In this document: in pieces, positions 23,440 to 31,781 of the stretch
Position numbering within the stretch: the stretch's first letter is position 1
How the letters are laid out: every line of letters starts with the position of its first letter
Position numbers and translations under genes: made by a program
Assembly: GCA_902800365.1 (NCBI GenBank)
Contig: CADCEF010000017.1
Location: 1 to 64,000 of the forward strand
Length of the DNA: 64,000 nt
Source: an uncultured Prevotella sp.
Lineage (GTDB): Bacteria; Bacteroidota; Bacteroidia; Bacteroidales; Bacteroidaceae
Direction of reading: 5' to 3'
The notes under the pieces: generated by a model
What the model was told of the DNA's origin: nothing
Database searches by the model: none
What the model saw: only the letters and a program-made list of their open reading frames with translations

Positions 23440-24948
23440 ATGAATGAGAATATGAAAAAGATCGTAAATGTAGCAACTCCAGCTGTATGCGCAGTTGCTT
23501 TAGTTCTTTCAGTAGTAGCATTCAATAAAACTAACGCTGCTACTGCACCCGCTCCTATTGTTACATCAGCTCCAGCTCCTGCTGGTCAGCCAGTAGACCT
23601 TACCTATGCTGCAGAGAAAGCTCTGCCATCGGTGGTTTACATCAAGTCTGTACAGAACTCAAAGATACAGACAGTAGAATATAGCGACCCATTCGAGGAG
23701 TTCTTCTCTAATCCATTCGGAGGATTCTTCGGACAGGGACAGGGTCAGGGTAATAACGGTCGCCGTCAGCGCCAGGTACAGACTCCTAAGCGTGCTGCTG
23801 CAGGCTCAGGTGTTATCATCTCGGCTGATGGTTACATCGTTACAAACAATCACGTGGTTGATGGTGCCGACGAGCTCACAGTTAGTCTTAACGAGGGTTC
23901 GAAGGAGTATTCAGCTCGCGTAATCGGAGCCGATAGGACTACCGACCTCGCTCTTATCAAGATCGACGGTAAGAACCTGCCTGCCATCCAGATTGCTAAC
24001 AGCGACGATGTAAAGGTGGGCGAATGGGTACTGGCAGTTGGTAACCCTCTGGGACTTAACAATACCGTTACTGCAGGTATCATCTCGGCTAAGGCCCGTA
24101 CACTTGGTGCAAACGGTGTTGAGAGCTTTATCCAGACCGATGCTGCCATCAATCAGGGTAACTCAGGTGGTGCACTTGTAAACACCCGTGGTGAGCTGGT
24201 TGGTATCAACGCTATGCTGGCCTCTCCTACCGGTTCAAACATCGGCTACGGATTCGCTATTCCAACAGCTATTATGAATAAGGTTGTTGACGACCTGAAG
24301 CAGTACGGTAACGTACAGCGCGCCATGATTGGAATCCAGGGTAGCGACGTGAAGAGCTACGTTGATGCCAAGAAGGACGAAGGCAAGGAGATTGACCTGG
24401 GCACCATGGAGGGTATCTACGTGGCCAAGGTTGTAGAAGACGGTGCTGCCGAGGCTGCTGGTCTGAAGGAGGGCGACGTAATCACAACTATCGACGGTAA
24501 GAAGGTTAAGCAGTTTGGTGAGCTTCAGGGCATCCTGGCTAAGAAGCGCCCTGGCGACAAGGTTACCATCACCTATCTGCGCGACAAGAAGAGCCGCACT
24601 GCCACCCTCACCCTCAAGAACGAGCAGGGCAACACTAAGGTTGTGAAGAATGCTGATACTGACGTGCTGGGAGCCGACTTCCGTCCGGTTACAGAGGCTC
24701 AGAAGAAGCAGCTTGAGATTAGCTACGGTCTGGAGGTTATCAAGGTTAACGGTGGCAAGATGAAGGATGCCGGTGTTCCAAAGGGATTCATCATCCAGCG
24801 TGTGAACGACATACCTATGAAGAGTTTCGACGACCTGCAGAATGCAGTGAAGGAAGCTAACAATTCTAAGGATCAGATGCTGGTTATCCGCGGTATCTTC
24901 CCAACAGGTAAAAAGGGCGGATTTGTGGTATATCTGCAGAATGAATAA
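23440..24948 (+). CDS. HtrA/DegQ-type periplasmic serine protease
   Basis: This 502-residue protein has an N-terminal membrane/signal segment (residues 5-30), a Gly/Gln-rich loop, and a trypsin-like domain with the triad in NNHVVDG (His), DLALIKI (Asp) and GNSGGALV (Ser). Two PDZ domains follow (about 285-385 and 400-500). It is the envelope quality-control protease and chaperone family Do/DegQ. It is a single gene with its own promoter and a very strong terminator at 24969. Length and domain order are normal. Confidence 0.94.
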   Translation: MNENMKKIVNVATPAVCAVALVLSVVAFNKTNAATAPAPIVTSAPAPAGQPVDLTYAAEKALPSVVYIKSVQNSKIQTVEYSDPFEEFFSNPFGGFFGQGQGQGNNGRRQRQVQTPKRAAAGSGVIISADGYIVTNNHVVDGADELTVSLNEGSKEYSARVIGADRTTDLALIKIDGKNLPAIQIANSDDVKVGEWVLAVGNPLGLNNTVTAGIISAKARTLGANGVESFIQTDAAINQGNSGGALVNTRGELVGINAMLASPTGSNIGYGFAIPTAIMNKVVDDLKQYGNVQRAMIGIQGSDVKSYVDAKKDEGKEIDLGTMEGIYVAKVVEDGAAEAAGLKEGDVITTIDGKKVKQFGELQGILAKKRPGDKVTITYLRDKKSRTATLTLKNEQGNTKVVKNADTDVLGADFRPVTEAQKKQLEISYGLEVIKVNGGKMKDAGVPKGFIIQRVNDIPMKSFDDLQNAVKEANNSKDQMLVIRGIFPTGKKGGFVVYLQNE

Positions 24949-24968
24949 CCGAAAATGAAGAAAAAAGG

Positions 24969-25000
24969 GCCACGAATGTCAAAATTCGTGGCTTTTTTTT
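24969..25000 (+). terminator. Terminator of the HtrA-type gene
   Basis: gccacgaat and attcgtggc form a 9-bp stem with a 6-base loop and eight T. The T-run is also the start of the TTTGG -33 box of the rpoD promoter. Confidence 0.92.
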
Positions 25001-25030
25001 GGTTGTTTCAGGAAAAAGCCTTACTTTTGC
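24998..25030 (+). promoter_or_regulatory. Promoter of the primary sigma factor gene
   Basis: TTTGG (24998-25002) and TACTTTTGC (25022-25030) are 19 bp apart, 26 bp before the rpoD start. Confidence 0.7.
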
Positions 25031-25056
25031 GCGCAGCTAAAAATAATATTACCACG

Positions 25057-25917
25057 ATGAGACAACTAAAGATCACTAAATCTATAACCAACCGAGAGAG
25101 TGCTGCTCTTGAGAAGTATCTGCAGGAGATAAGCAAGGAAACAATGATCTCGGCTGAAGAAGAAGTTGAATTGGCACAGCGTATTAAGAAGGGCGACCAG
25201 AAAGCGCTGGAACGTTTAACGAAGGCTAATCTTCGTTTCGTTGTCTCCGTGGCTAAACAATATCAGAATCAGGGACTGTCGCTACCCGATCTGATTAACG
25301 AGGGTAACCTCGGACTGCTTAAGGCAGCTGAGCGTTTCGACGAGACGCGCGGATTCAAATTCATCTCGTATGCTGTATGGTGGATTCGTCAAAGCATCCT
25401 GCAGGCAATATCAGAACAGAGCCGTATAGTACGACTACCGCTGAATCAGGTGGGATCGGTGAACAAGATAAACCGCGAGATAAACCGCTTTGAGCAGCTC
25501 AACGAGCGTCGCCCGTCAGTAGACGAGATAGCTGAGAAGGTAGACCTGCCTCAGGATAAGATTGACGAGGCTATGGCCATCAACGGTCACCAGATAAGTG
25601 TGGATGCACCGTTTGTAGAAGGCGAAGACAACAGTCTGCTCGACGTGATGGCAAACAACGATGCTCCTATGGCCGACAACCTGCTGGTTGAAGAGTCGCT
25701 AAGATCGGAGATTCAGACAGCGCTGAACGCCCTTAACGAGCGCGAGCGTAACGTGCTAGAGGCATCGTACGGCATCAATCAGCCGGAGCTTACTCTCGAG
25801 GAGATTGGCTCTAAGTTCGGACTCACTCGCGAGCGCGTACGACAGATAAAGGAAAAGGCTATCCGCAAACTAAGGAATAGTAAAACGAACAAATTTTTAA
25901 AGACATATTTAGGATAA
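25057..25917 (+). CDS. rpoD: Primary RNA polymerase sigma factor
   Basis: This 286-residue sigma-70 family protein is the short type that serves as the housekeeping sigma of Bacteroidetes. [15 protein letters not shown] is its usual start. Region 2 has [19 protein letters not shown] and [10 protein letters not shown], region 4 has the helix-turn-helix [20 protein letters not shown]. It lacks the long 1.1 region of proteobacterial RpoD. It reads the TAnnTTTG promoters seen through this window. Its stop codon directly touches the ATG of the next gene. Confidence 0.96.
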   Translation: MRQLKITKSITNRESAALEKYLQEISKETMISAEEEVELAQRIKKGDQKALERLTKANLRFVVSVAKQYQNQGLSLPDLINEGNLGLLKAAERFDETRGFKFISYAVWWIRQSILQAISEQSRIVRLPLNQVGSVNKINREINRFEQLNERRPSVDEIAEKVDLPQDKIDEAMAINGHQISVDAPFVEGEDNSLLDVMANNDAPMADNLLVEESLRSEIQTALNALNERERNVLEASYGINQPELTLEEIGSKFGLTRERVRQIKEKAIRKLRNSKTNKFLKTYLG

Positions 25918-26340
25918 ATGAAATTATTGAAACACCTCACTCTCGCCATCGCTATGATGGCATTCGGCAGTAGCAATGTGTCAGCCCAAGATGTAAAAGT
26001 TCCCCAAGCTTATATGTTCGGATTTGTAGCTTCGTTCAATGATTCTACAGTATATTTCACTAACATACAGAAGGTAGACAACGTTTGGGTTACCAAAAAG
26101 AAGAAGATGCTTGCCGGACGCAACCACTACTCTTATCAGCTCCGCGAGTTCTTTGCGCAGAAGCGACAGCAGCCTAACCGCACTTGCGTGGTAGTGGCAA
26201 ATGTAGACCGCAAGAAGCTGGAAAAGAAATATATCAAGATGAAGAATAAATATCTGGCTAACAGCAAGAAACCATACGACGTAAGAAGCATAGCCGAAAC
26301 CGACTTTAAGTTCGAAGCAGTCGATATGAGTAATGAATAA
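25918..26340 (+). CDS. Secreted protein of unknown function, coupled to rpoD
   Basis: This 140-residue protein has a signal peptide (MKLLKHLTLAIAMMAFGSS to about VSAQ). The mature part is basic with KKKKMLAGRNHYSYQLREFF and several Tyr/Lys stretches. Its ATG is the three bases right after the rpoD stop, so the two are probably translated together from one mRNA. I recognise no family. The context alone gives no reason for an envelope protein to be coupled to the sigma factor. Confidence 0.75.
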   Translation: MKLLKHLTLAIAMMAFGSSNVSAQDVKVPQAYMFGFVASFNDSTVYFTNIQKVDNVWVTKKKKMLAGRNHYSYQLREFFAQKRQQPNRTCVVVANVDRKKLEKKYIKMKNKYLANSKKPYDVRSIAETDFKFEAVDMSNE

Positions 26341-26345
26341 AAAAT

Positions 26346-26378
26346 AAAGCCCTTCGCAATTGCGAGGGGCTTTATTTT
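26346..26378. terminator. Bidirectional terminator
   Basis: aaagcccttcgc and gcgaggggcttt form a stem around a short AATT loop, followed by TATTTTTT on the plus side. It serves the rpoD operon and the convergent aminotransferase gene. Confidence 0.85.
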
Positions 26379-27689
26379 TTACCTGGGATTATTTATTTCG
26401 AATATCTTCATGCGTTCTTCGAGCATATCGTACTGATGATCCTCGATGAACGATGTGCACACTCGCAGGCCTTCTTGTTCAGAACCGCAGGTTATCAGGC
26501 AGATAGCCGAGACACCATAGTACATAAGCTCCTTGGCGAGCTGACCTGATGTCATGCCGGGATAGCCAATTGTGAAGTAGAATCCGTCGGCTATTGGCTC
26601 GTCAAGGTCCTTGTCGTAAACCACATAGAAGTTATGACGGCAGAATATCTCCTTCAGTTTCTTGGCACGTTCGCCGTAAACGCTGATCTCCTTGCGGAAG
26701 TCGTACTTGCCCTCATAGGCAGCCTTGAGCATGGCTGCCAAGGCATACTGGGCACTGTGACTGGTTCCTGAGCTCAGGGCGTAGAGCATACGGGTGGAGA
26801 ACACCAGACCGAAAGGTAGACCCTGATAGCGGGCAGCCAGATCGGGGAAATGGCGATGGAACAGCGCATCGCTGATACAAACCACACCGATACGTTCGCC
26901 AGCATAGCTGAATGCCTTAGAACCACTGATGAGCAGCATGTAATTATCGGTATAGCGGGCTACAGTGGCCTGATAGGGAGCCTGGAACGGTGTAGAGAGG
27001 TTCTTGCGGAAGTCCATGGCAAAATAAGCCAGGTCTTCCATCACAATCACATCGTACTTGGTGGCAAGGTCGCCGATAATCTTCAACTCCTCCTCACGCA
27101 GACAGATCCACGAAGGGTTGTTGGGGTTCGAATAAACTATGGCGCAGATGTTACCCTCGCTGAGATAGCTCTCGAGTTTAGCCTGGAGCTTTTCGCCACG
27201 GTAGTCGTACACATCGAAGGTCTTGTACTTAACGCCCATCACCTGCAGCTGCATCTTCTGTACAGGGAATCCCGGGTCGATGAACAGCACGGTATCCTTC
27301 TTCTTATCGCACTGTGAACAGGTGAGGAAGCTGCCGAAGGTTCCCTGCATCGAACCAGTTACGGGCACACACCCCTCGGGCTTGATATCGATGCCAATAA
27401 ATGCCTTCACAAACTGCGATGCAGCCTCTTTGAGCACAGGATCGCCCTGGATATCAGGATAGCTATGGGCTATGCCATCCTGCAGGGCTTTTATCTGGGC
27501 ATCGACGCCTACCTGTGCGGCAGGCAGACCGGGAATACCCATCTCCATCTTGATGAACTCTACCCCACTCTCTTTCTCTGCATTTGCAGCTACCTGTTTC
27601 ACCTCACGGATAGTGGCCTTGGCAAAATCATCGATGCCAAGTCCAGCCACCAGCGAGTCAACTATTTCTCTTTTAATCGGAGTTTCCAT
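26379..27689 (-). CDS. Class I/II PLP aminotransferase, probably aromatic
   Basis: This 436-residue protein has the fold type I layout: YSNPNNPSWICL (ring-binding Asn), EDLAYFAMD, and SGSKAFSYAGERIG with the PLP lysine. It is upstream of nothing else on this strand but directly follows iorBA in transcription order. That pairing suggests it makes the aryl-pyruvate (such as indolepyruvate from tryptophan) that IorAB then oxidises. Substrate choice is inference. The ATG at 27689 is chosen; the in-frame CAU further upstream adds only seven residues. Confidence 0.85.
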   Translation of the reverse strand: METPIKREIVDSLVAGLGIDDFAKATIREVKQVAANAEKESGVEFIKMEMGIPGLPAAQVGVDAQIKALQDGIAHSYPDIQGDPVLKEAASQFVKAFIGIDIKPEGCVPVTGSMQGTFGSFLTCSQCDKKKDTVLFIDPGFPVQKMQLQVMGVKYKTFDVYDYRGEKLQAKLESYLSEGNICAIVYSNPNNPSWICLREEELKIIGDLATKYDVIVMEDLAYFAMDFRKNLSTPFQAPYQATVARYTDNYMLLISGSKAFSYAGERIGVVCISDALFHRHFPDLAARYQGLPFGLVFSTRMLYALSSGTSHSAQYALAAMLKAAYEGKYDFRKEISVYGERAKKLKEIFCRHNFYVVYDKDLDEPIADGFYFTIGYPGMTSGQLAKELMYYGVSAICLITCGSEQEGLRVCTSFIEDHQYDMLEERMKIFEINNPR

Positions 27690-27706
27690 TGTGTTTATTT
27701 TTTTTG

Positions 27707-27777
27707 GCAACGGACTACAGGACTAACAGGACTGATTAATCCGAATAATAAAGTCCTTAAGTCCTGTAGTCCGTTGC
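27707..27777. repeat. 18-bp perfect inverted repeat
   Basis: gcaacggactacaggact (27707-27724) and agtcctgtagtccgttgc (27760-27777) are exact reverse complements about 35 bp apart, between the aminotransferase and iorB. It can form a large stem in the iorA-iorB-aminotransferase mRNA. No T-run follows, so it is more likely a processing or dispersed element than a terminator. Confidence 0.75.
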
Positions 27778-27790
27778 TAAATACTAAATA

Positions 27791-28363
27791 TTACTTCTGG
27801 GCGGCACGGCCGATGGCGAGGGCCTTGATGTTAGCATCGACGATGGCATCGCCTTTACGGGCGAAGACACGACGGATGGCATCCTCCAGTTTGTCGTACT
27901 CAATGCCAAGCGCCTTCTGGGCTGCACCCAACAGGATGACGTTGGCACTGCGAGGCACACCATTGTCCTTTGCTGCCTGCTCAATGTCGAGAACTATCAC
28001 ATTCTTGATACCATTCAGATCCTTCTTAATGGTCTCAATATCAGGATAGTTTGGTATATTCACGAAAGGAGCGCTCGAAGTGATAATCCAACCATCCTTA
28101 GCAAGGAATGGCAGATAGCGCAGGGCCTCCATAGGCTCCATCGAGATGATGACATCGGCACCTCCCAGAGGGATAAGATCGCTGCTGATGGGGTTGCTCG
28201 AGATGCGCAGATTGCTCTGCACATCGCCACCACGCTGACTCATTCCGTGTACTTCGGCCTGCTTGATATAGAGGTTCTCCTTCATGGCTGCTTCGCCAAT
28301 GATAGTGGCTATCGAAAGGATACCCTGACCTCCTACTCCACAAAGTATAATATCTGTTTTCAT
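27791..28363 (-). CDS. iorB: Indolepyruvate oxidoreductase, beta subunit
   Basis: This 190-residue gamma-type subunit of a 2-oxoacid ferredoxin oxidoreductase begins MKTDIILCGVGGQGILSIAT, the family signature. It pairs with IorA to decarboxylate aryl pyruvates to aryl-acetyl-CoA using TPP and ferredoxin. Its start lies 27 bp after the iorA stop on the same strand, across a short attaaac repeat. Confidence 0.93.
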   Translation of the reverse strand: MKTDIILCGVGGQGILSIATIIGEAAMKENLYIKQAEVHGMSQRGGDVQSNLRISSNPISSDLIPLGGADVIISMEPMEALRYLPFLAKDGWIITSSAPFVNIPNYPDIETIKKDLNGIKNVIVLDIEQAAKDNGVPRSANVILLGAAQKALGIEYDKLEDAIRRVFARKGDAIVDANIKALAIGRAAQK

Positions 28364-28365
28364 GA

Positions 28366-28392
28366 AACATTAAACATTAAACATTAAACATT
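28366..28392 (-). repeat. attaaac tandem spacer between iorA and iorB
   Basis: The heptamer attaaac is repeated about four times in the intergenic gap. It is the reverse complement of the tttaatg spacers at 4681 and 31756. Confidence 0.7.
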
Positions 28393-29995
28393 ATTTAGCT
28401 GCTGCCTTTTTCTGCTTGAGGTGGCGCTGCAGCGTCTGCATGCACTCACGACGAGGAATAATCACACTCACACCGTGATAGTTGATCTCATCGCGGATGG
28501 CCTTCGTAATCTCAGGCATATTCTTAGGTATTGGGTTAACCACCTTAAGGTGATCCTCCGAGAGGCCCAAGCCCTTACAGATAGCCTCGAACTTGTTGGT
28601 GCCTGCAGAATCCTGACCACCAGTCATAGCCGTTGTGAGGTTATCGCTGATGATAACGGTGATGTCGGCATTCTCGTTGATGGCATCAAGCAGTCCGGTC
28701 ATACCGCTGTGGGTAAAGGTAGAGTCGCCGATAATGGCTACGGCAGGCCACTGACCAGCATCGCTGGCACCCTTGGCCATGGTGATAGAGGCACCCATAT
28801 CTACGCAGCTATGAATGGCCTTGTAGGGAGGCAGGAAGCCCAATGTGTAGCAACCGATATCGCCAAACACACGGGCGTTAGGATACTCCTTCAGCACCTC
28901 GTTCAGAGCAGTGTAAACATCGCGGTGTCCACAACCCTGACACAATGCAGGTGGACGTGGTGTTACATCCTCGCATGGAGCATAGCTCTCGCTGCTCTCA
29001 AGGCCTAAAGCCTTCTTCAGGAAGTCTGGGTTCAGTTCGCCTGTACGAGGCAGCTCACCTGTAAGGCGACCCTTGATAACTGCATTTCCAGGCATCACAC
29101 CGCGAACCTGATCCTCGATGAATGGCTGACCCTCTTCGGCTATCAGCACCTGCTCGCAGTCGTCAGTCATGCGGCGGATAAGCTTCTTAGGTATAGGATA
29201 CTGGCTGATCTTAAGCACTGGGAATGGGCATCCGTTAGGATAGCACTCCATCAGATAGTTATATGCAATACCGCTGGCTATAACGCCCAACTTATGGTCG
29301 CTGCCATCGATATACTTATTATATTTGCTGTCTACAGCCATCTGCTCAAGCACAGGCTGCTGACCAGTTACAATCACATTACGCTTGCGTGCAAAGGCAG
29401 GCAGCAGCACCCAGTTACTTGCCTGAGCATCGTAGTTAAGCTCGTTCTGTGGGCGTGGTTCGTCCTTAACCTCAACTACAGCACGGCTGTGGGCCATACG
29501 TGTTGTTACACGCATAAGTATTGGCAGATGCAGCTGTTCTGAAAGGTCGAAAGCCTCCTGCATCATGTCGTAGGCCTCCTGCTGCGAGCTAGGCTCGAGA
29601 GTAGGAATCATGGCAAACTTAGCGTAGAAACGCGAGTCCTGCTCATCCTGCGATGAGTGCATCGATGGGTCGTCGGCCACCAGAACCACTACTCCACCGT
29701 TAGTACCCGTCATAGCCGAGTTAACAAATGGATCGGCACAAACGTTCAGTCCCACATGTTTCATACACACCAGTGCCCTCTTGCCCATATACGACATACC
29801 GAGTGCAGCCTCCATAGCCGTCTTCTCGTTTGTGCTCCAACGACGGTGGATGTTGCGCTCCTTGGCAATAGGCGACTCCTGGATATACTCGGTAATCTCC
29901 GTTGATGGAGTGCCGGGATAGGCATATACACCACTCAGACCAGCATCGATAGCGCCCTGAGCAATAGCCTCGTCTCCCAATAATAGCTTTTTCAT
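28391..29995 (-). CDS. iorA: Indolepyruvate oxidoreductase, alpha subunit
   Basis: This is a 534-residue protein. The N-terminus MKKLLLGDEAIAQGAIDAGL with YPGTPSTE is the pyrimidine-binding domain. CQGCGHRDVYTALNEVL and GDIGCYTLGFLPP, then IGDSTFTHSGMTGL, form the TPP-binding domain. It catalyses CoA-dependent oxidation of indolepyruvate and related arylpyruvates. Many IorA proteins end in a two-cluster ferredoxin domain, but here no CxxCxxCxxxC motif follows residue 520, so electron transfer must use an external ferredoxin or the form is a shorter lineage type. Its promoter is at 30055-30087. Confidence 0.92.
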   Translation of the reverse strand: MKKLLLGDEAIAQGAIDAGLSGVYAYPGTPSTEITEYIQESPIAKERNIHRRWSTNEKTAMEAALGMSYMGKRALVCMKHVGLNVCADPFVNSAMTGTNGGVVVLVADDPSMHSSQDEQDSRFYAKFAMIPTLEPSSQQEAYDMMQEAFDLSEQLHLPILMRVTTRMAHSRAVVEVKDEPRPQNELNYDAQASNWVLLPAFARKRNVIVTGQQPVLEQMAVDSKYNKYIDGSDHKLGVIASGIAYNYLMECYPNGCPFPVLKISQYPIPKKLIRRMTDDCEQVLIAEEGQPFIEDQVRGVMPGNAVIKGRLTGELPRTGELNPDFLKKALGLESSESYAPCEDVTPRPPALCQGCGHRDVYTALNEVLKEYPNARVFGDIGCYTLGFLPPYKAIHSCVDMGASITMAKGASDAGQWPAVAIIGDSTFTHSGMTGLLDAINENADITVIISDNLTTAMTGGQDSAGTNKFEAICKGLGLSEDHLKVVNPIPKNMPEITKAIRDEINYHGVSVIIPRRECMQTLQRHLKQKKAAAK

Positions 29996-30054
29996 TTTTG
30001 ACTAATTTACTATTTATAATTTTCGATTATCTATTTACAGTTTCATTATCATGG

Positions 30055-30087
30055 GCAAAGGTAGGCTTTTTTTCGCAAATAGCCAAA
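30055..30087 (-). promoter_or_regulatory. Promoter of the iorA operon
   Basis: On the minus strand TTTGG and TACCTTTGC are 19 bp apart, and a leader of about 55 nt follows. Confidence 0.7.
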
Positions 30088-30088
30088 A

Positions 30089-30122
30089 AAATACGGCTTA
30101 ATTTGCATAAGCCGTATTTTTA
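30089..30122. terminator. Bidirectional terminator after the FadL-like gene
   Basis: aaatacggctta and taagccgtattt form a 12-bp stem with a 7-base loop, and A- and T-runs are on both sides. Confidence 0.85.
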
Positions 30123-30170
30123 TTCAATCGTATTACAATTTTTACATTTTTACATTTTCTAATTATTACA

Positions 30171-31745
30171 TTAGAAGGTATATCCCAATGTGAGCAGGAA
30201 CTGGTTGCGCTTGTTGGTTACCTTGCTGACACCAGAGACAAAGGTGGCTGAAGAGTATATTGCAGAATAGTCCTGGAACGGATGGAAATCACCATCGGTC
30301 TTGCTCAGCTGATAAGCCAGGTCGATATTCATCTTACCTACCTTGTAGCCTACACCAACTGTGAGGCGCTGGGTGTCCTTCCAGTTCACATAGTCGGTGG
30401 TAGAGGCATACATGGTGCCTGGGCTGTCGACAGTCATGTCGCGAACGCCATCCATCTTGTAGCCACCTGTCAGATAGTTGTAACCCAGTCGGAAAGCAAC
30501 CTCAGGAATGGGCTTGTACTCAGCACCCACCTTGAATGTAGAAACACCCTTGAGCGACTTCTCGGTGTTACTCTTCATGGCATAGTCCTTAGAGGTCTCA
30601 GCATTGTCATAGTAGTCGTAACCATCGATAATGCGGTTCTGACTGGCACCGTAGTCGGTATACTCATAAGTAGCGCCTAAGGCCAACTGTGTGCCTACGG
30701 TAGTACCCATGCTGAGTCCGAATCTCCAAGGAGTGTGGTAGGCAAACTCGTAGCTCTGCTCGCTGTAGCCCTTATCCCACGATCCGTAAGGCGTGTTGTT
30801 ATACAGCACGGTAGAGTTGCTCGATGTGAGCTGATACCATGTTGGGGTATGGATATAGGCACCTACACGGAAAGCTGACTCCTCCATAGGACGAACGATC
30901 ACACCGAACTTCAGGTCGACACCGTTACCGGTTATCTTGCGCTCGTCGCCATACGATACAGCTCCGCAAAGACCACTTCCATCGAGCAACTGCTCTGTGT
31001 ACTCAGAGTAGCCCTTATAGCGTACGTCCTTGATGCCAACAGTAATTCCCCAGAAGAAACGATCGTTATAGTTACCGCTCAGGTTGAAGTCGTAGTCGGC
31101 AATCCAACCTCTGTGAGCTCTGTCGAATGTATAGCCGTTGGCATCATTAAAATAGAATTTACCATCATTGGGGTCGAGCAGCAGCGCATTAGCGTTCATA
31201 AAGTCGGCCTCGGTAAAGCTGTACGAACGATAGTCGGTACCAGGTTCCCAGCCGATGATGTCGCCGCTTGTATTCTCTTCCATATCGTAGATTCCACGAT
31301 CCCACTTTGCGTAGGTCAGTCCGTTCTGCGAACATCCAATCAGCGTGTTTGCAGCCGACAAAATCTGATCGAAGTTACGACTCTTGTGGTAGTTGAATCC
31401 CACATTAATAAACGACTGTGGACTAATTCTTGCCGAATAGACGAAACCAGCCTGATCGAAGCTCATGTTGGTTTTGCTCAGTCCGTCGAACTCCTGAGCA
31501 TCAGCCTGCGACTGAAGTCCGAAGCTCACGCTGGCTGTAGAGTGGCGGAAGAGTCCGATACCCGCAGGGTTACTACTCATGGTAGATATGTCGGCACCTA
31601 AAGCCTCCATAGCTCCACCCATACCCACATAGCGGGCAGTTCCGTTCAGATCGCTGCCAAGCAGGCGAGCGCTCTCATATGTATCCTGTGCAGCAGCTGG
31701 CAATCCCATGCCCATAGCAATCACTGCCAAAATCATCTTCTTCAT
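30171..31745 (-). CDS. FadL/OmpP1-like outer membrane beta-barrel
   Basis: This 524-residue protein has a signal peptide (MKKMILAVIAMGMGLPAAAQ) followed by ARYVGMGGAMEALGAD and SSNPAGIGLF, the NPAG-type hallmark of FadL/TodX channels. The rest is alternating beta strands ending in a terminal aromatic (LLTLGYTF), which recruits the barrel-assembly machinery. In Bacteroidetes these are often called hemin receptors, though a hydrophobic-substrate channel is the family role. It is 36 bp past the Trp/Tyr-rich protein gene, across a tttaatg-type repeat. Confidence 0.85.
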   Translation of the reverse strand: MKKMILAVIAMGMGLPAAAQDTYESARLLGSDLNGTARYVGMGGAMEALGADISTMSSNPAGIGLFRHSTASVSFGLQSQADAQEFDGLSKTNMSFDQAGFVYSARISPQSFINVGFNYHKSRNFDQILSAANTLIGCSQNGLTYAKWDRGIYDMEENTSGDIIGWEPGTDYRSYSFTEADFMNANALLLDPNDGKFYFNDANGYTFDRAHRGWIADYDFNLSGNYNDRFFWGITVGIKDVRYKGYSEYTEQLLDGSGLCGAVSYGDERKITGNGVDLKFGVIVRPMEESAFRVGAYIHTPTWYQLTSSNSTVLYNNTPYGSWDKGYSEQSYEFAYHTPWRFGLSMGTTVGTQLALGATYEYTDYGASQNRIIDGYDYYDNAETSKDYAMKSNTEKSLKGVSTFKVGAEYKPIPEVAFRLGYNYLTGGYKMDGVRDMTVDSPGTMYASTTDYVNWKDTQRLTVGVGYKVGKMNIDLAYQLSKTDGDFHPFQDYSAIYSSATFVSGVSKVTNKRNQFLLTLGYTF

Positions 31746-31755
31746 AATGGCTATC

Positions 31756-31780
31756 TAATGTTTAATGTTTAATCTTTAAT
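31756..31780 (-). repeat. tttaatg spacer repeat
   Basis: taatgtttaatgtttaatc with another tttaatg lies in the gap between the FadL-like gene and the next gene, as at 4681-4722. Confidence 0.65.
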
Positions 31781-31781
31781 G

